Positions 8,863 through 17,441 of a DNA stretch of 64,000 bases are shown here, piece by piece. The notes under the pieces are model-generated. The model had not been told where the DNA came from. It saw nothing but the letters and a program-made list of their open reading frames with translations, and ran no database searches. Both the position numbers and the translations under genes were made by a program. The stretch is taken from positions 1,922,001-1,986,000 of the forward strand of contig NZ_CP121463.1 of the NCBI RefSeq assembly GCF_029690065.1, in the 5' to 3' direction. This stretch comes from Arthrobacter sp. Y-9. Its GTDB lineage: Bacteria; Actinomycetota; Actinomycetes; Actinomycetales; Micrococcaceae. The stretch's first letter is position 1, and every line of letters starts with the position of its first letter.

Positions 8863-9258
8863 ATGGCAAGCCTCGGGGATCTTGAGCGATCCGTCATGGA
8901 CCTGCTGTGGGCCGGAACGGAGGCCACTACGGCCAACGACCTGCGTGATCAGCTCGCCAGCACCGACGCGGCCAGCGGAGGCAAGGAGCTCGCCGTGACC
9001 ACGGTGCTCACCGTGCTGTCCCGGCTGGAGAAGAAGGGCCTGGTGGCCCGCGAACGCGGAACCCGCCCGCATCGCTACCGCGCCGTCTCCACGCGCGCCG
9101 AACACACCGCCGAGCTGATGCGGGAAGTCCTGGGCTCAGCCCCGGACCGCGAAGCCGTCCTGGCGACGTTCGTCGGTTCCGTCAGCCCCGCTGAAGCCGA
9201 CGCCCTCCGTCGCCTGCTCGGCGTGGACCCCTCCTCGGACCTCCCCTCCAGCAGCTGA
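8863..9258 (+). CDS. blaI: BlaI/MecI-family transcriptional repressor
   Basis: A 131-residue winged-helix protein of the BlaI/MecI/CopY family. The opening MASLGDLERSVMDLLW and the recognition region AVTTVLTVLSRLEKKGLVARERG are family-typical; the C-terminal helices form the dimerisation part. Such repressors bind dyad operators and are inactivated when a BlaR1-type M56 peptidase triggers their cleavage. The ATG at 8863 is chosen because the family N-terminus begins there; the frame extends 26 codons upstream into non-conserved sequence. An AGAGGAG site lies 14 bp upstream. It is followed 8 bp later by an M56 peptidase and is divergent from cydABDC, with three dyads in between. A beta-lactamase role is not indicated. 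Confidence 0.9.
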   Translation: MASLGDLERSVMDLLWAGTEATTANDLRDQLASTDAASGGKELAVTTVLTVLSRLEKKGLVARERGTRPHRYRAVSTRAEHTAELMREVLGSAPDREAVLATFVGSVSPAEADALRRLLGVDPSSDLPSSS

Positions 9259-9266
9259 GGCATGCG

Positions 9267-10223
9267 GTGCTGATCACCGCCTGGTTCCTGGCGGTCCTCG
9301 CGATCATCCTCGCCTGGCCGGCACCGGTGCTTCTGGCCCGGAGTTCCTGGCCGTCCCGCTCGCCCTTCGCCGCACTGGTGCTCTGGCAGGCCATCGGCCT
9401 CGCGGGTGGACTCTCCATGATCGGCGCCATGCTCTGTTACGGGCTCTCCCCGCTCGGGGATAATCTGGTCGCGGGATTGCACGCCCTGATCCTGGTGATG
9501 CTCGGCAGCCAGTCCACCGAAGGACTCGGCTTCTGGCACGCCTTCGCGCTCTCGACCGCCGGCGTGCTGACCGTGCACCTGCTCTTCACCCTGTTGCTCA
9601 CCTACTTACGGATCAGCACCGAACGACGCCGGCACCGTGAGCTCCTGGGCATCCTCAGCCACCCGCATGGCGACTCCGGCACCGTGGTCATCCCGCACGC
9701 GGCGCCCGTGGCCTACTGCCTTCCCGGCGGAGCCCGCTCCATCACCGTGCTCTCCGACTCGCTCATGGAGGCTCTGGACGAGCGCGAACTCTCCGCGGTC
9801 CTGGCCCACGAGGGAAGCCACCTGACGCAGCGGCACCACCTGCTGCTCTGGGCTTTCGCCGCCTGGCGGGCGGCCCTCCCCTGGCTCCCCACCACCCGCG
9901 TCGCCCAGCGTGCGGTGAACGAGCTGCTGGAAATGCTGGCCGACGACGACGCCTTGAAAGTCACTGACGCCGGCACGCTCGTGCGCGCGGTCGCCGTCGT
10001 CGCGGAGGGTCAGCAGCCACGGCGCACCGCCCTGGACGCCGACACGGCCCTGGCCGGCGATGACGCCGCGGTGTCCGCCACGACGGTGGCCCGCGTGAAG
10101 CGGCTGCTCAACGGCGCTCCCGCCCTCCCGGCCGCGCAACGGGGCCTGGTCCTGGCGTCCTCGGTTCTGCTGCTTCTGGTGCCGACAGCCCTCCTGATTG
10201 TCCCGGGCATCGTCCACCTCTAG
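9267..10223 (+). CDS. M56-family membrane metallopeptidase (BlaR1-like)
   Basis: A 318-residue integral membrane protease. Three or four hydrophobic segments precede a zincin motif HEGSH (residues 181-185, an HExxH), with ELLEMLADDDA (about 219-229) supplying the third zinc ligand; a last hydrophobic segment ends the protein. BlaR1/MecR1 proteins add a C-terminal penicillin-binding sensor, and that domain is absent here, so the signal is not expected to be a beta-lactam. GTG is the only plausible start (the ATG five bases upstream hits a stop) and CTGAGG precedes it. By its pairing with BlaI, it probably senses a membrane or respiratory signal and relieves repression. Confidence 0.85.
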   Translation: MLITAWFLAVLAIILAWPAPVLLARSSWPSRSPFAALVLWQAIGLAGGLSMIGAMLCYGLSPLGDNLVAGLHALILVMLGSQSTEGLGFWHAFALSTAGVLTVHLLFTLLLTYLRISTERRRHRELLGILSHPHGDSGTVVIPHAAPVAYCLPGGARSITVLSDSLMEALDERELSAVLAHEGSHLTQRHHLLLWAFAAWRAALPWLPTTRVAQRAVNELLEMLADDDALKVTDAGTLVRAVAVVAEGQQPRRTALDADTALAGDDAAVSATTVARVKRLLNGAPALPAAQRGLVLASSVLLLLVPTALLIVPGIVHL

Positions 10224-10269
10224 GGCGGCTCAGCCTCGAGAACGGGGGCGCCGGCAACACCGCGCCGAG

Positions 10270-12378
10270 TCAGGCGTCGATGCGCTCCCGGTCGAGGTGC
10301 TGCGCGCCGGCCACGATGAAGTCCTTGCGCGGCGCCACCTCCGAGCCCATGAGCAGTTCGAACACGCGCTCGGCGCTCTCCGCGCTGTCGATGCTGACGC
10401 GGCGCAGCGTGCGGTGCCGCGGGTCCATGGTGGTCTCCGCCAACTGATCGGCGTCCATCTCACCGAGACCCTTGTACCGCTGGATGGGCTCCTTGTACCG
10501 CTTGCCTTCCGCCTGGAGACGGTCCAGGAGCGTGTGTAGTTCCTGCTCCGAGTAGGTGTAGATGATCTCGTTGGCCTTCGACCCGGAGTTCACCACCTCC
10601 ACCCGGTGCAGCGGCGGCACGGCGGCATAGACGCGGCCCGCTTCCACGAGAGGCCGCATGTAGCGGTAGAAGAGCGTGAGCAGCAGGGTGCGGATGTGGG
10701 CGCCGTCGACGTCGGCGTCGGTCATCAGGACGACCTTGCCGTAGCGCGCGGCGTCCAGGTCGAAGCTCCGGCCCGAGCCCGCCCCCACCACCTGGATCAG
10801 GGCGGCGCATTCGGCATTGGAGAGCATGTCGCCCACCGACGCCTTCTGCACGTTCAGGATCTTGCCGCGGATGGGCAGCAGCGCCTGGAAATCCGAGGAA
10901 CGGGCCAGCTTCGCCGTGCCGAGCGCGGAGTCACCCTCCACGATGAACAGTTCGGAGCGGTCCACGTCGCTGCTGCGGCAGTCCGCGAGCTTGCTCGGCA
11001 TCGTCGAGGACTCCAGCGCGTTCTTCCGGCGCTGGGTTTCCTTGTGCACCCGCGCCGAGACGCGGGACTTCATCTCATTGACGACCTTCTCCAGCAGGAG
11101 GGCCGCCTGGGCCTTGTCATTGCGGTTGGTGGAGGTCAGCCGCGAGGTGATCTCCTTCTCCACCACGCGGGAGACGATGGCGCGCACCGCGGGCGTGCCG
11201 AGGATCTCCTTGGTCTGACCCTCGAACTGCGGTTCGGCGAGGCGGACGGTCAGCACGGCGGTGAGGCCGGCCATCACATCGTCCTTCTCGACCTTGTCGT
11301 TGCCGGCCTTCAGCTTGCGGGCATTGGCCTCGACCTGCTTGCGGAAGGTCTTCAGCAGCGCCTGCTCGAAGCCGGCCAGGTGCGTGCCGCCCTTGGGGGT
11401 GGCGATGATGTTGACGAAGCTGCGCACCGTGGTGTCGTAGCCGATCCCCCAGCGCAGGGCGATGTCCACCTCGCAGTGGCGCTCCACCTCGGCCAGCTGG
11501 CTGTGGCCGTGATCGTCCAGGACCGGGACCGTCTCCTTGAAGGTGCCGGAGCCGTTCAGGCGCCAGATGTCGGTGACCGCGGAGTCCGCTGCCAGGAACT
11601 CGGCGAACTCCGAGATGCCGCCGTCGTGGTGGAAGACCTCTTCATAGGGGCCGTCCGCGCCGGGCGTCCCGGCGAGCCGGCGCTCATCCCGGACGGTGAT
11701 CTTGAGGCCGGGGACCAGGAAGGAGGTCTGCCGCGCACGTCCGGTGAGTTCGTCGTACAGGAACTTCGCGTCCGGGGTGAAGATCTGACGGTCCGCCCAG
11801 TAGCGGATCCGGGTGCCGGTGACGCCGCGCTTCGCCTTGCCGACCACGTCGAGCGTGGAGTTCTCCAGGAACGGGACGAACTTCGCGTCCGGCTTGGGCT
11901 TGCCGCTGCCGTCCTCGAAGCGGCCGGGCTCGCCTCGCCGGAACGACATCTGGTAGGTCTTGCTGCCGCGGTCCACCTGGACGTCCAGCCGGGCGGACAG
12001 CGCGTTCACCACGGAGGCGCCCACGCCGTGCAGACCGCCCGAGGCGTTGTAGGAGCCGCCGCCGAACTTGCCGCCGGCGTGCAGCTTCGTGAACACGACC
12101 TCGACGCCGGTGAGCCCGGTCTTCGGCTCGATGTCCACGGGGATGCCGCGGCCGTCGTCGTGCACCTCCACGGAGTTGTCCGCGTGCAGGATGACCTTGA
12201 TGTCGTGACCGTACCCGGCGAGGGCTTCATCGACCGCGTTGTCGATGATCTCCCAGAGACAGTGCATGAGGCCACGGGAATCGTTGGATCCGATGTACAT
12301 GCCCGGGCGCTTGCGGACGGCTTCCAGCCCTTCCAGAACGGAGAGGTGCCGGGCGTTGTATTCCGAACTCGGTGACAC
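10270..12378 (-). CDS. parE: DNA topoisomerase IV subunit B
   Basis: A 702-residue GHKL ATPase/TOPRIM type II topoisomerase subunit. The ATPase pocket shows EIIDNAVDEALAG, DDGRGIPVD and GGLHGVGASVVNALS; the TOPRIM domain shows FIVEGDSALG and DADVDGAHIRTLLL. The C-terminus carries QRYKGLGEMDADQL. It pairs with ParC at the left edge, which points to topoisomerase IV over gyrase, although the two families are close. The GTG at 12378 (VSPSSEYNARHLSVLEGLEAVRKRPGMY) is preferred because AAAGGAG lies 10 bp upstream; a longer frame of 31 codons lacks homologous sequence. Confidence 0.9.
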   Translation of the reverse strand: MSPSSEYNARHLSVLEGLEAVRKRPGMYIGSNDSRGLMHCLWEIIDNAVDEALAGYGHDIKVILHADNSVEVHDDGRGIPVDIEPKTGLTGVEVVFTKLHAGGKFGGGSYNASGGLHGVGASVVNALSARLDVQVDRGSKTYQMSFRRGEPGRFEDGSGKPKPDAKFVPFLENSTLDVVGKAKRGVTGTRIRYWADRQIFTPDAKFLYDELTGRARQTSFLVPGLKITVRDERRLAGTPGADGPYEEVFHHDGGISEFAEFLAADSAVTDIWRLNGSGTFKETVPVLDDHGHSQLAEVERHCEVDIALRWGIGYDTTVRSFVNIIATPKGGTHLAGFEQALLKTFRKQVEANARKLKAGNDKVEKDDVMAGLTAVLTVRLAEPQFEGQTKEILGTPAVRAIVSRVVEKEITSRLTSTNRNDKAQAALLLEKVVNEMKSRVSARVHKETQRRKNALESSTMPSKLADCRSSDVDRSELFIVEGDSALGTAKLARSSDFQALLPIRGKILNVQKASVGDMLSNAECAALIQVVGAGSGRSFDLDAARYGKVVLMTDADVDGAHIRTLLLTLFYRYMRPLVEAGRVYAAVPPLHRVEVVNSGSKANEIIYTYSEQELHTLLDRLQAEGKRYKEPIQRYKGLGEMDADQLAETTMDPRHRTLRRVSIDSAESAERVFELLMGSEVAPRKDFIVAGAQHLDRERIDA

Positions 12379-12576
12379 GGGTGGTGGACTCCTTTGGGGC
12401 CTGAAGACGCTCTTTTCAGGGTAGCGGCAACGGCCCCCCTCCCCGCGCAGGCGCACCGTGAGAGGCGCCACCGCGGGGCGCCCGACTACGCGCAGAGCGA
12501 AAGAGACCGAATTGTGGCATGGTTCGGGCCTGTCCGCTGGTTATATAGACGTACAGAACTTTCGAAGGAGGCCCCG

Positions 12577-12795
12577 ATGTCAACAGCAATTGCGGAACGT
12601 ACGCTCAACGCGGCTGACCGTTGCGACCGTTGCGGCGCCCAGGCATTTGTCCGGGTGGTGCTTGAGGCCTCTGGCGGAGAGCTTCTCTTCTGCGGGCACC
12701 ACGCCCGTGCGGTCGAAGCGACCCTGAAGCCACTGAGCCGTGAATGGCACGACGAGACCTCCCGCCTCCTGGAGAAGGAAGTGGTCGTCGACTAA
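12577..12795 (+). CDS. Small four-cysteine/histidine protein (DUF7455-like)
   Basis: A 72-residue protein, MSTAIAERTLNAADRCDRCGAQ and onward, with CDRC (C16, C19) and a later CGHHAR, a likely zinc-ribbon pair. I recognise it as the short actinobacterial family (DUF7455) commonly found divergent from a gyrB/parE-type gene, as it is here. Function is unknown. The start is secured by a near-perfect AAGGAGG site seven bases upstream; a 61-codon upstream extension is rejected. A TATATA stretch at 12542 may be part of its promoter. Confidence 0.7.
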   Translation: MSTAIAERTLNAADRCDRCGAQAFVRVVLEASGGELLFCGHHARAVEATLKPLSREWHDETSRLLEKEVVVD

Positions 12796-12817
12796 GACTC
12801 ATCGAGTCCGTCACAGC

Positions 12818-12854
12818 GGAAGTGCCCGGTCCTCTCGAGGGGCCGGGCACTTCC
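12818..12854 (+). terminator. Hairpin terminator after the DUF7455-like gene
   Basis: A 12-bp perfect stem, GGAAGTGCCCGG / CCGGGCACTTCC, with a 13-base loop, 22 bases after the stop codon. It has no T-run, as is usual in this window. Confidence 0.75.
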
Positions 12855-12905
12855 GTGTTCCGGGCGCCGAGCACGAGGCCGGGCAGACACACGAAGCTGA
12901 CACAC

Positions 12906-12947
12906 GGAGGGCCGGCGGCGGGGAGTTCTCCCCGCCGCCGGCCCTCC
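12906..12947 (-). terminator. Hairpin terminator after the MaoC operon
   Basis: Two perfectly complementary 20-base arms (12906-12925 and 12928-12947) separated by TT, in practice a four-base loop. It lies 14 bp past the end of the minus-strand MaoC gene and would stop that operon. No T-run follows. Confidence 0.75.
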
Positions 12948-12961
12948 GCCTCATCAGCCGG

Positions 12962-13885
12962 TCAGGACTCCGGTCCGCTCAACGGTTCCACGGTTCCGTG
13001 GAAGTGCCGCCGGGCGCTGCGCTGATTCCACGCCTGGAATTCCGTGCCGGCCCACTCGCCATCCTTTTCGTCGTCGCGGATCCCGACGGCGACCGTGGCC
13101 GGCAGGTACACCGGCGCCTCGAAGGTGACGTGCCAGCGGATCCCGGCGTCGCTGTCATGGCCGGACTCGGCCAGCGCCCGGGCCACGGAGTACATCCCGT
13201 GCGCGATCGAGGTCTTCATCCCGAGCGCCTTGGCGCTGAGCGAGCTGAGGTGGATGGGGTTGTAGTCGCCGGACACCCCGGCATAGTCCCGGCCCGTGTC
13301 CACACCCAGCCGCCAGAGTCCCGTGGGCACCGGCGGGCGGAAGTCCTCCCGCTCGGAAGCCGGCACGGCGGTGTCGACGCCGGGAAGGAAGACCCCCTTG
13401 GCCAAGTACCGCGAGGTGCCACGCCACAGGAGATCCCCGGTGCCGGCGTCGAGCACGTCCGCCACCATGTCCACCAGGGTCCCGGAGCGATGAGCCCGCA
13501 GGCCCTCCGCATGGGCGCGCACGGTGAGGCGGGCGCCGAACGGGATCGGGGCGTGGTGCTCCACCGTGTTCTCCAGGTGGACCAGCCCGAGCAGCGGCAA
13601 CGGGAAATCGTCACGGGTCATGACGCTCATCGCCACCGGGAACGCCAGCGTGTGGACGTACGCGGACGGCAGCTCCGTGCGCACCGTCCCGTGGACGAGA
13701 CGCTGGAAAGCGGTGACATGGTCGATGTCCACGGTCACCGACGGCACCTCGTGCACGGCACGCGGCACGGTGACGGGCTGGTCCTTCTTCAGCAGCCTCT
13801 GCTTCGCCGCGGCGCCGGCGGCGTTGAGGTAGAGCTTGGCCAGCGACGGCATCTCCTGCAGGATCACCGTCTGCTCGCCGCTCAT
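12962..13885 (-). CDS. MaoC-type (R)-specific enoyl-CoA/acyl hydratase
   Basis: A 307-residue double hot-dog protein. The C-terminal half holds the hydratase-2 motif YAGVSGDYNPIH (201-212) with D207, N209 and H212 in the catalytic arrangement; the N-terminal half is a degenerate hot-dog. Length and order match mycobacterial Htd-type 3-hydroxyacyl dehydratases. It shares an ATGA overlap (13882-13885) with the FabG4-like reductase upstream, and with the thiolase forms a three-gene operon that covers hydration, reduction and thiolysis or condensation of acyl-CoA thioesters. It acts in the cytosol; direction (synthesis or breakdown) is not fixed by sequence. Confidence 0.85.
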   Translation of the reverse strand: MSGEQTVILQEMPSLAKLYLNAAGAAAKQRLLKKDQPVTVPRAVHEVPSVTVDIDHVTAFQRLVHGTVRTELPSAYVHTLAFPVAMSVMTRDDFPLPLLGLVHLENTVEHHAPIPFGARLTVRAHAEGLRAHRSGTLVDMVADVLDAGTGDLLWRGTSRYLAKGVFLPGVDTAVPASEREDFRPPVPTGLWRLGVDTGRDYAGVSGDYNPIHLSSLSAKALGMKTSIAHGMYSVARALAESGHDSDAGIRWHVTFEAPVYLPATVAVGIRDDEKDGEWAGTEFQAWNQRSARRHFHGTVEPLSGPES

Positions 13886-15219
13886 GCGCCCACCAGATTC
13901 TGTCCGCAGACCCGCAGCACCTCGCCGTTGACACCACCGGCGGCATCGCTCGCGAGGAAGGCGATCGCCTCCGCGACGTCGCCGGGTTGCCCGCCCTGCT
14001 GAAGCGAGTTCAGGCGGCGCGCCACCTCGCGGGTGGCGAAGGGGATGCGCGCCGTCATCTCGGTCTCGATGAAGCCGGGCGCCACGGCGTTGATGGTTCC
14101 GCCGAGACGGGCCATGCTCGCCGCGGTCGCCTGCACCATGCCGATCACGGCCGCCTTGGACGCGCCGTAGTTGGTCTGGCCACGGTTGCCGGCGATGCCG
14201 GAGGTGGAGGCCAGGCTTACGATGCGCGGGCGGTCGCTGAACAGCTCCGAGGCGAGGAACGCCTCGTTCATGCGCAGCTGCGAGGCGATGTTGACAGCGA
14301 CGACGCTGTCCCAGCGCGCGGGGTCCATGTTGGCCAGGAGCTTGTCCCGGGTGATGCCCGCGTTGTGCACGACGATGTCCAGACGCCCGAAGCGCTCCTC
14401 GGCCAGGGCCAGGATCTTCGACGCGGCGTCCGGAGCGGTGATGTCCGCCTGCAGGGCGATGCCGCCCACGCGGTTCGCCACCTGCGCCAGCTGCTCCCCC
14501 GCCGCCGGGACGTCCACCAGGATGGTGCGCGCGCCGTCGCGGCTGAGGGTCGTGGCGATCGCGGCGCCGATGCCCCGCGCGGCGCCCGTCACGACGGCGA
14601 CCCGTCCTTCGAGGGGCCGCTCGCCTCCGTCCGGCACGGCCGGCGAGTCGCTGATCTCGAGGAACTGGCCGTCCACGAAGGCCGAGCGCGCCGACAGGAA
14701 GAAGCGGAGCGCGCCGAGCGCTGCCGGGCTGTCCGCGGGGACGTCCTCTTCCAGCACCAGACCGTTGGCGGTCGCCCCGGCCCGGAGCTCCTTGGCCAGG
14801 GACCGGACGAAGCCGTCCACGGCACGGCGGGCCGCCGACGTCGCCGGGTCACTCGCCGTACGAGGTTCCCGCGAGAGGGTGACCACGCGCGCCGAGGGGC
14901 GGAGCTGACGCAGCAGCTGTCCCGCTTCCAGCACGGGCGCCGAGAGGTCCGACGGGTGGGTCAGGGCGTCGAGAACCAGGACGAGCGCGGCGAGCTTCTC
15001 CGAGCCGCCCACGGACCGCCGGACGTCCAGGCCCCAGCCCAGCAGTTCGGAAGCCACCCCGTCGGCGCCGGCGCCACGGCCGAGAATCACCACGGGACCC
15101 TCGAGGAGAGGCTGGCCCGGGGTGTAGCGGCGCAGCACCGCCGGCTGGGGCAGCCCCAGCTTCCGGGCGAGGTCGCGGCCGAAGCCGCGGCTGACGAATT
15201 CGGTGTACTTGTCTGCCAT
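13882..15219 (-). CDS. FabG4-like two-domain 3-oxoacyl-thioester reductase
   Basis: A 445-residue protein with an N-terminal flavodoxin-like domain (about 1-200) and a C-terminal SDR domain. The SDR part has VTGAARGIGAAIA (NADH/NADPH site), NAGITRD and the catalytic YGASK. This is the high-molecular-weight FabG (FabG4, Rv0242c) architecture, which reduces 3-oxoacyl-CoA and often sits beside a MaoC hydratase and a thiolase, as here. The ATG at 15219 (MADKYTEFVSRGFGRDLARKLGLPQ) starts the recognisable domain; 84 further upstream codons are Arg/Ser-rich shadow sequence. It lies 16 bp downstream of the thiolase stop. Confidence 0.88.
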   Translation of the reverse strand: MADKYTEFVSRGFGRDLARKLGLPQPAVLRRYTPGQPLLEGPVVILGRGAGADGVASELLGWGLDVRRSVGGSEKLAALVLVLDALTHPSDLSAPVLEAGQLLRQLRPSARVVTLSREPRTASDPATSAARRAVDGFVRSLAKELRAGATANGLVLEEDVPADSPAALGALRFFLSARSAFVDGQFLEISDSPAVPDGGERPLEGRVAVVTGAARGIGAAIATTLSRDGARTILVDVPAAGEQLAQVANRVGGIALQADITAPDAASKILALAEERFGRLDIVVHNAGITRDKLLANMDPARWDSVVAVNIASQLRMNEAFLASELFSDRPRIVSLASTSGIAGNRGQTNYGASKAAVIGMVQATAASMARLGGTINAVAPGFIETEMTARIPFATREVARRLNSLQQGGQPGDVAEAIAFLASDAAGGVNGEVLRVCGQNLVGA

Positions 15220-15235
15220 GTTCCGTTCCTGCCGC

Positions 15236-16537
15236 TCAGTATGCTTCGAGGATCGCGACGACGCCCTGACCGCCGGCCGCGCAGACCGAGACCAGGCCGC
15301 GTGCCGGACGGCCGTCCACCTGGCCCTTCTCGTGCAGCGCCTTGGCGAGGGTGGCGACGATGCGGCCGCCGGTGGCCGCGAAGGGGTGGCCCGCCGCCAG
15401 CGAGGAGCCGTTGACGTTGAACTTGGCACGGTCGATCGCGCCGAGCGGCGCGTCCAGGCCGAGGCGGTCACGGCAGAACTCCGGATCCTCCCAGGCCGCG
15501 AGGGTGCTCAGGACCGTCCCGGCGAAGGCCTCATGGATCTCGAAGAAGTCGATGTCGTCGAAGGTCAAGCCCTGACGGGCCAGCATCCGCGGCACGGCGT
15601 ACGCCGGGGCCATGAGGAGGCCTTCCTTGCCATGCACGAAGTCGACCGCGGCGGCCTCCCCGTCCAGCACGGTGGCGAGCTTGGGCAGGTCGTGCTCATC
15701 GGCCCACTCCTCCGAGGCGAGGAGCACGGCGGAGGCGCCGTCCGTGAGGGGCGTCGAGTTGCCGGCGGTCATGGTCGCCGGGGTGGGCAGGCTCTTGCCG
15801 AACACGGGAGAGAGCTTGGCGAGCTTCTCCAGCGAGGTGTCCGCGCGAAGGTTCGAGTCACGGCTCAGGCCGCGGTAGGCGGTGACGAGGTCTTCGAAGA
15901 AGCCGCGGTCGTAGGCGGCCGCCAGGTTCTTGTGGCTGGCCAGCGCGAGTTCGTCCTGCGCTTCACGCGTGATGCCCCACTCCGCCGTCGTGATGGCCTG
16001 GTGCTCGCCCATGGACAGTCCCGTGCGCGGCTCACCGGTGCCGGGAGCGTTGGGCGCGAGGTCCTTGGGACGCAGCTTGGAGAGCGCCTTGAGCTTCTGC
16101 TGAGCGGTCTTGGCGCGGTTCAGTTCCAGCAGGATCCGGCGGAGTCCCTCGCTCACGGCGATCGGGGCGTCCGACGCCGAGTCGACGCCACCGGCGATGG
16201 CCGAGTCGATCTGGCCGAGCTTGATCTTGTTGGCGAGTCCCAGCACGGTCTCCAGTCCGGTGGCGCAGGCCTGCTGAAGGTCATAGGCGGGGGTGTCGGG
16301 AGCGAGAGCCGAACCCAGCACCGCTTCGCGGGTCAGATTGAAATCACGGGAGTGCTTCAGCACGGCCCCGGCGGCCACCTCGCCGACACGCTCACCCTGC
16401 AGTCCGAACCGCGCCACGAGGCCATCGAGCGCCGCGGTCAGCATGTCCTGATTGGAGGCGGTGGCGTACGCGCCATTGGCGCGGGCGAAGGGGATGCGAT
16501 TGCCGCCGACGACGACGGCCTTCCGTACGGTGGTCAT
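15236..16537 (-). CDS. Acetyl-CoA C-acyltransferase (thiolase)
   Basis: A 433-residue thiolase of the FadI type. Catalytic cysteine C91 lies in DLQQACATG, the active-site HEAFAG follows in the C-terminal half, and the second cysteine C419 is in CAAGGQG. It cleaves 3-oxoacyl-CoA or condenses acetyl-CoA. First gene of the thiolase-FabG4-MaoC operon. The ATG at 16537 has GGAG upstream; 64 extra in-frame codons would cross the TetR operator and are rejected. The predicted minus-strand promoter inside the palindrome at 16607-16637 gives a leader of about 70 bases. Confidence 0.9.
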   Translation of the reverse strand: MTTVRKAVVVGGNRIPFARANGAYATASNQDMLTAALDGLVARFGLQGERVGEVAAGAVLKHSRDFNLTREAVLGSALAPDTPAYDLQQACATGLETVLGLANKIKLGQIDSAIAGGVDSASDAPIAVSEGLRRILLELNRAKTAQQKLKALSKLRPKDLAPNAPGTGEPRTGLSMGEHQAITTAEWGITREAQDELALASHKNLAAAYDRGFFEDLVTAYRGLSRDSNLRADTSLEKLAKLSPVFGKSLPTPATMTAGNSTPLTDGASAVLLASEEWADEHDLPKLATVLDGEAAAVDFVHGKEGLLMAPAYAVPRMLARQGLTFDDIDFFEIHEAFAGTVLSTLAAWEDPEFCRDRLGLDAPLGAIDRAKFNVNGSSLAAGHPFAATGGRIVATLAKALHEKGQVDGRPARGLVSVCAAGGQGVVAILEAY

Positions 16538-16601
16538 GTTCCGCTCCGTTCTGCACGGGCGGCTTTCCGGCGCCCGTGCGGCAGGGTTTTCAATCGAAGA
16601 G

Positions 16602-16637
16602 TTACTGATACCCAGCGTACCTGATACGCTGGGTATC
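16602..16637. promoter_or_regulatory. TetR-type operator with overlapping divergent promoters
   Basis: GATACCCAGCGTA (16607-16619) and TACGCTGGGTATC (16625-16637) are exact 13-bp inverted repeats around CCTGA. Each arm carries a TACGCT -10 box, one per strand. Plus strand: -35 TTACTG (16602-16607), 17-bp gap, -10 at 16625-16630, start site next to the GTG at 16638. Minus strand: -35 TTCACG (16642-16637), 17-bp gap, -10 at 16619-16614. One bound dimer would block both promoters. Confidence 0.8.
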
Positions 16638-17441
16638 GTGAACCCCGTCACACAGCAGCGCGCCGCGTCCCGGCAGCCTTTCCCGGCAGAACCCGAGGCG
16701 CCCGGCGACGACGAATCCCCCGCCAGCACGGACGGCCGTGCCGCCCGCTGGCAGCACCATCGCCTTCAACGCCGTGCGGAGCTGATCCGGTCGGCCCGCC
16801 GGGCGGTCCACCGCCTCGGGCCGGAAGCCTCCATGGAGGACATCGCCTCCTCCGCCGGGACCTCCAAGTCCGTGTTCTATCGCTACTTCGGCGACAAGTC
16901 CGGCTTGCAGCAGGCCGTCGGAGAAGTGGTCCTGGACCGCATGCAGGCGAGGATCCGCGAAGCCGTCCAGGAAGCGACCTCTCCCGCCGAGGGCCTTTTC
17001 GCCATGGTCAACGCCTATCTCCAGATGGCCGAGACCTCCCCCAACGTCTACGCGTTCGTGACGCAGCGGAGCAGCGGCGAGAGTGACGGACCCGGCCCCG
17101 CGCAGGACGCCACCTTCGGGCACTTCCTCAACGCGGTGACCGACATGATCGCCCAGCCCATGGAGGAGCTCCTGGCCGAGCCCGGCGCACTGCTGGACTA
17201 CTGGCCCCGCGCGGCCATCGGGCTCGTGCGGGCCGCCGGTGAACAGTGGCTCCTGAGCCCGGCCGGCCCCCAGCGGCCCAGCCAGGCGGAGATGGCGACC
17301 ACGCTCACCTCCTGGCTCGTCGACGGCGTCCGGCCCATGGTCGCGGCGCCCGGCACCACAGACCAATCCCTCGAATCCAGGCACGCGGGCTCCGCACCCG
17401 GGCCTGCCCCGACCACCGGAAAGGAAGAGCACCATGACTGA
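16638..17441 (+). CDS. TetR-family transcriptional regulator
   Basis: A 267-residue regulator. The DNA-binding domain is displaced to about residues 45-95 (HRLQRRAELIRSARRAV, then SMEDIASSAGTSKSVFYRYF), after a 40-residue polar N-terminal tail; the remainder is a helical ligand domain. The GTG at 16638 directly abuts the operator palindrome and lies seven bases after the -10 box, so translation probably begins at or next to the mRNA 5' end. The frame is open far upstream, but that would cross the promoter. Its 3' end overlaps the acyl-CoA oxidase-type gene by 8 bp. It is probably an acyl-CoA-responsive repressor of the flanking fatty-acid genes (inference from context). Confidence 0.88.
   Translation: MNPVTQQRAASRQPFPAEPEAPGDDESPASTDGRAARWQHHRLQRRAELIRSARRAVHRLGPEASMEDIASSAGTSKSVFYRYFGDKSGLQQAVGEVVLDRMQARIREAVQEATSPAEGLFAMVNAYLQMAETSPNVYAFVTQRSSGESDGPGPAQDATFGHFLNAVTDMIAQPMEELLAEPGALLDYWPRAAIGLVRAAGEQWLLSPAGPQRPSQAEMATTLTSWLVDGVRPMVAAPGTTDQSLESRHAGSAPGPAPTTGKEEHHD

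Noticed and set aside
8863-10223. Reading blaI and the M56 peptidase as a beta-lactam resistance module
   Set aside because: There is no beta-lactamase or penicillin-binding gene nearby, the sensor domain is missing, and the operators lie upstream of cydA.
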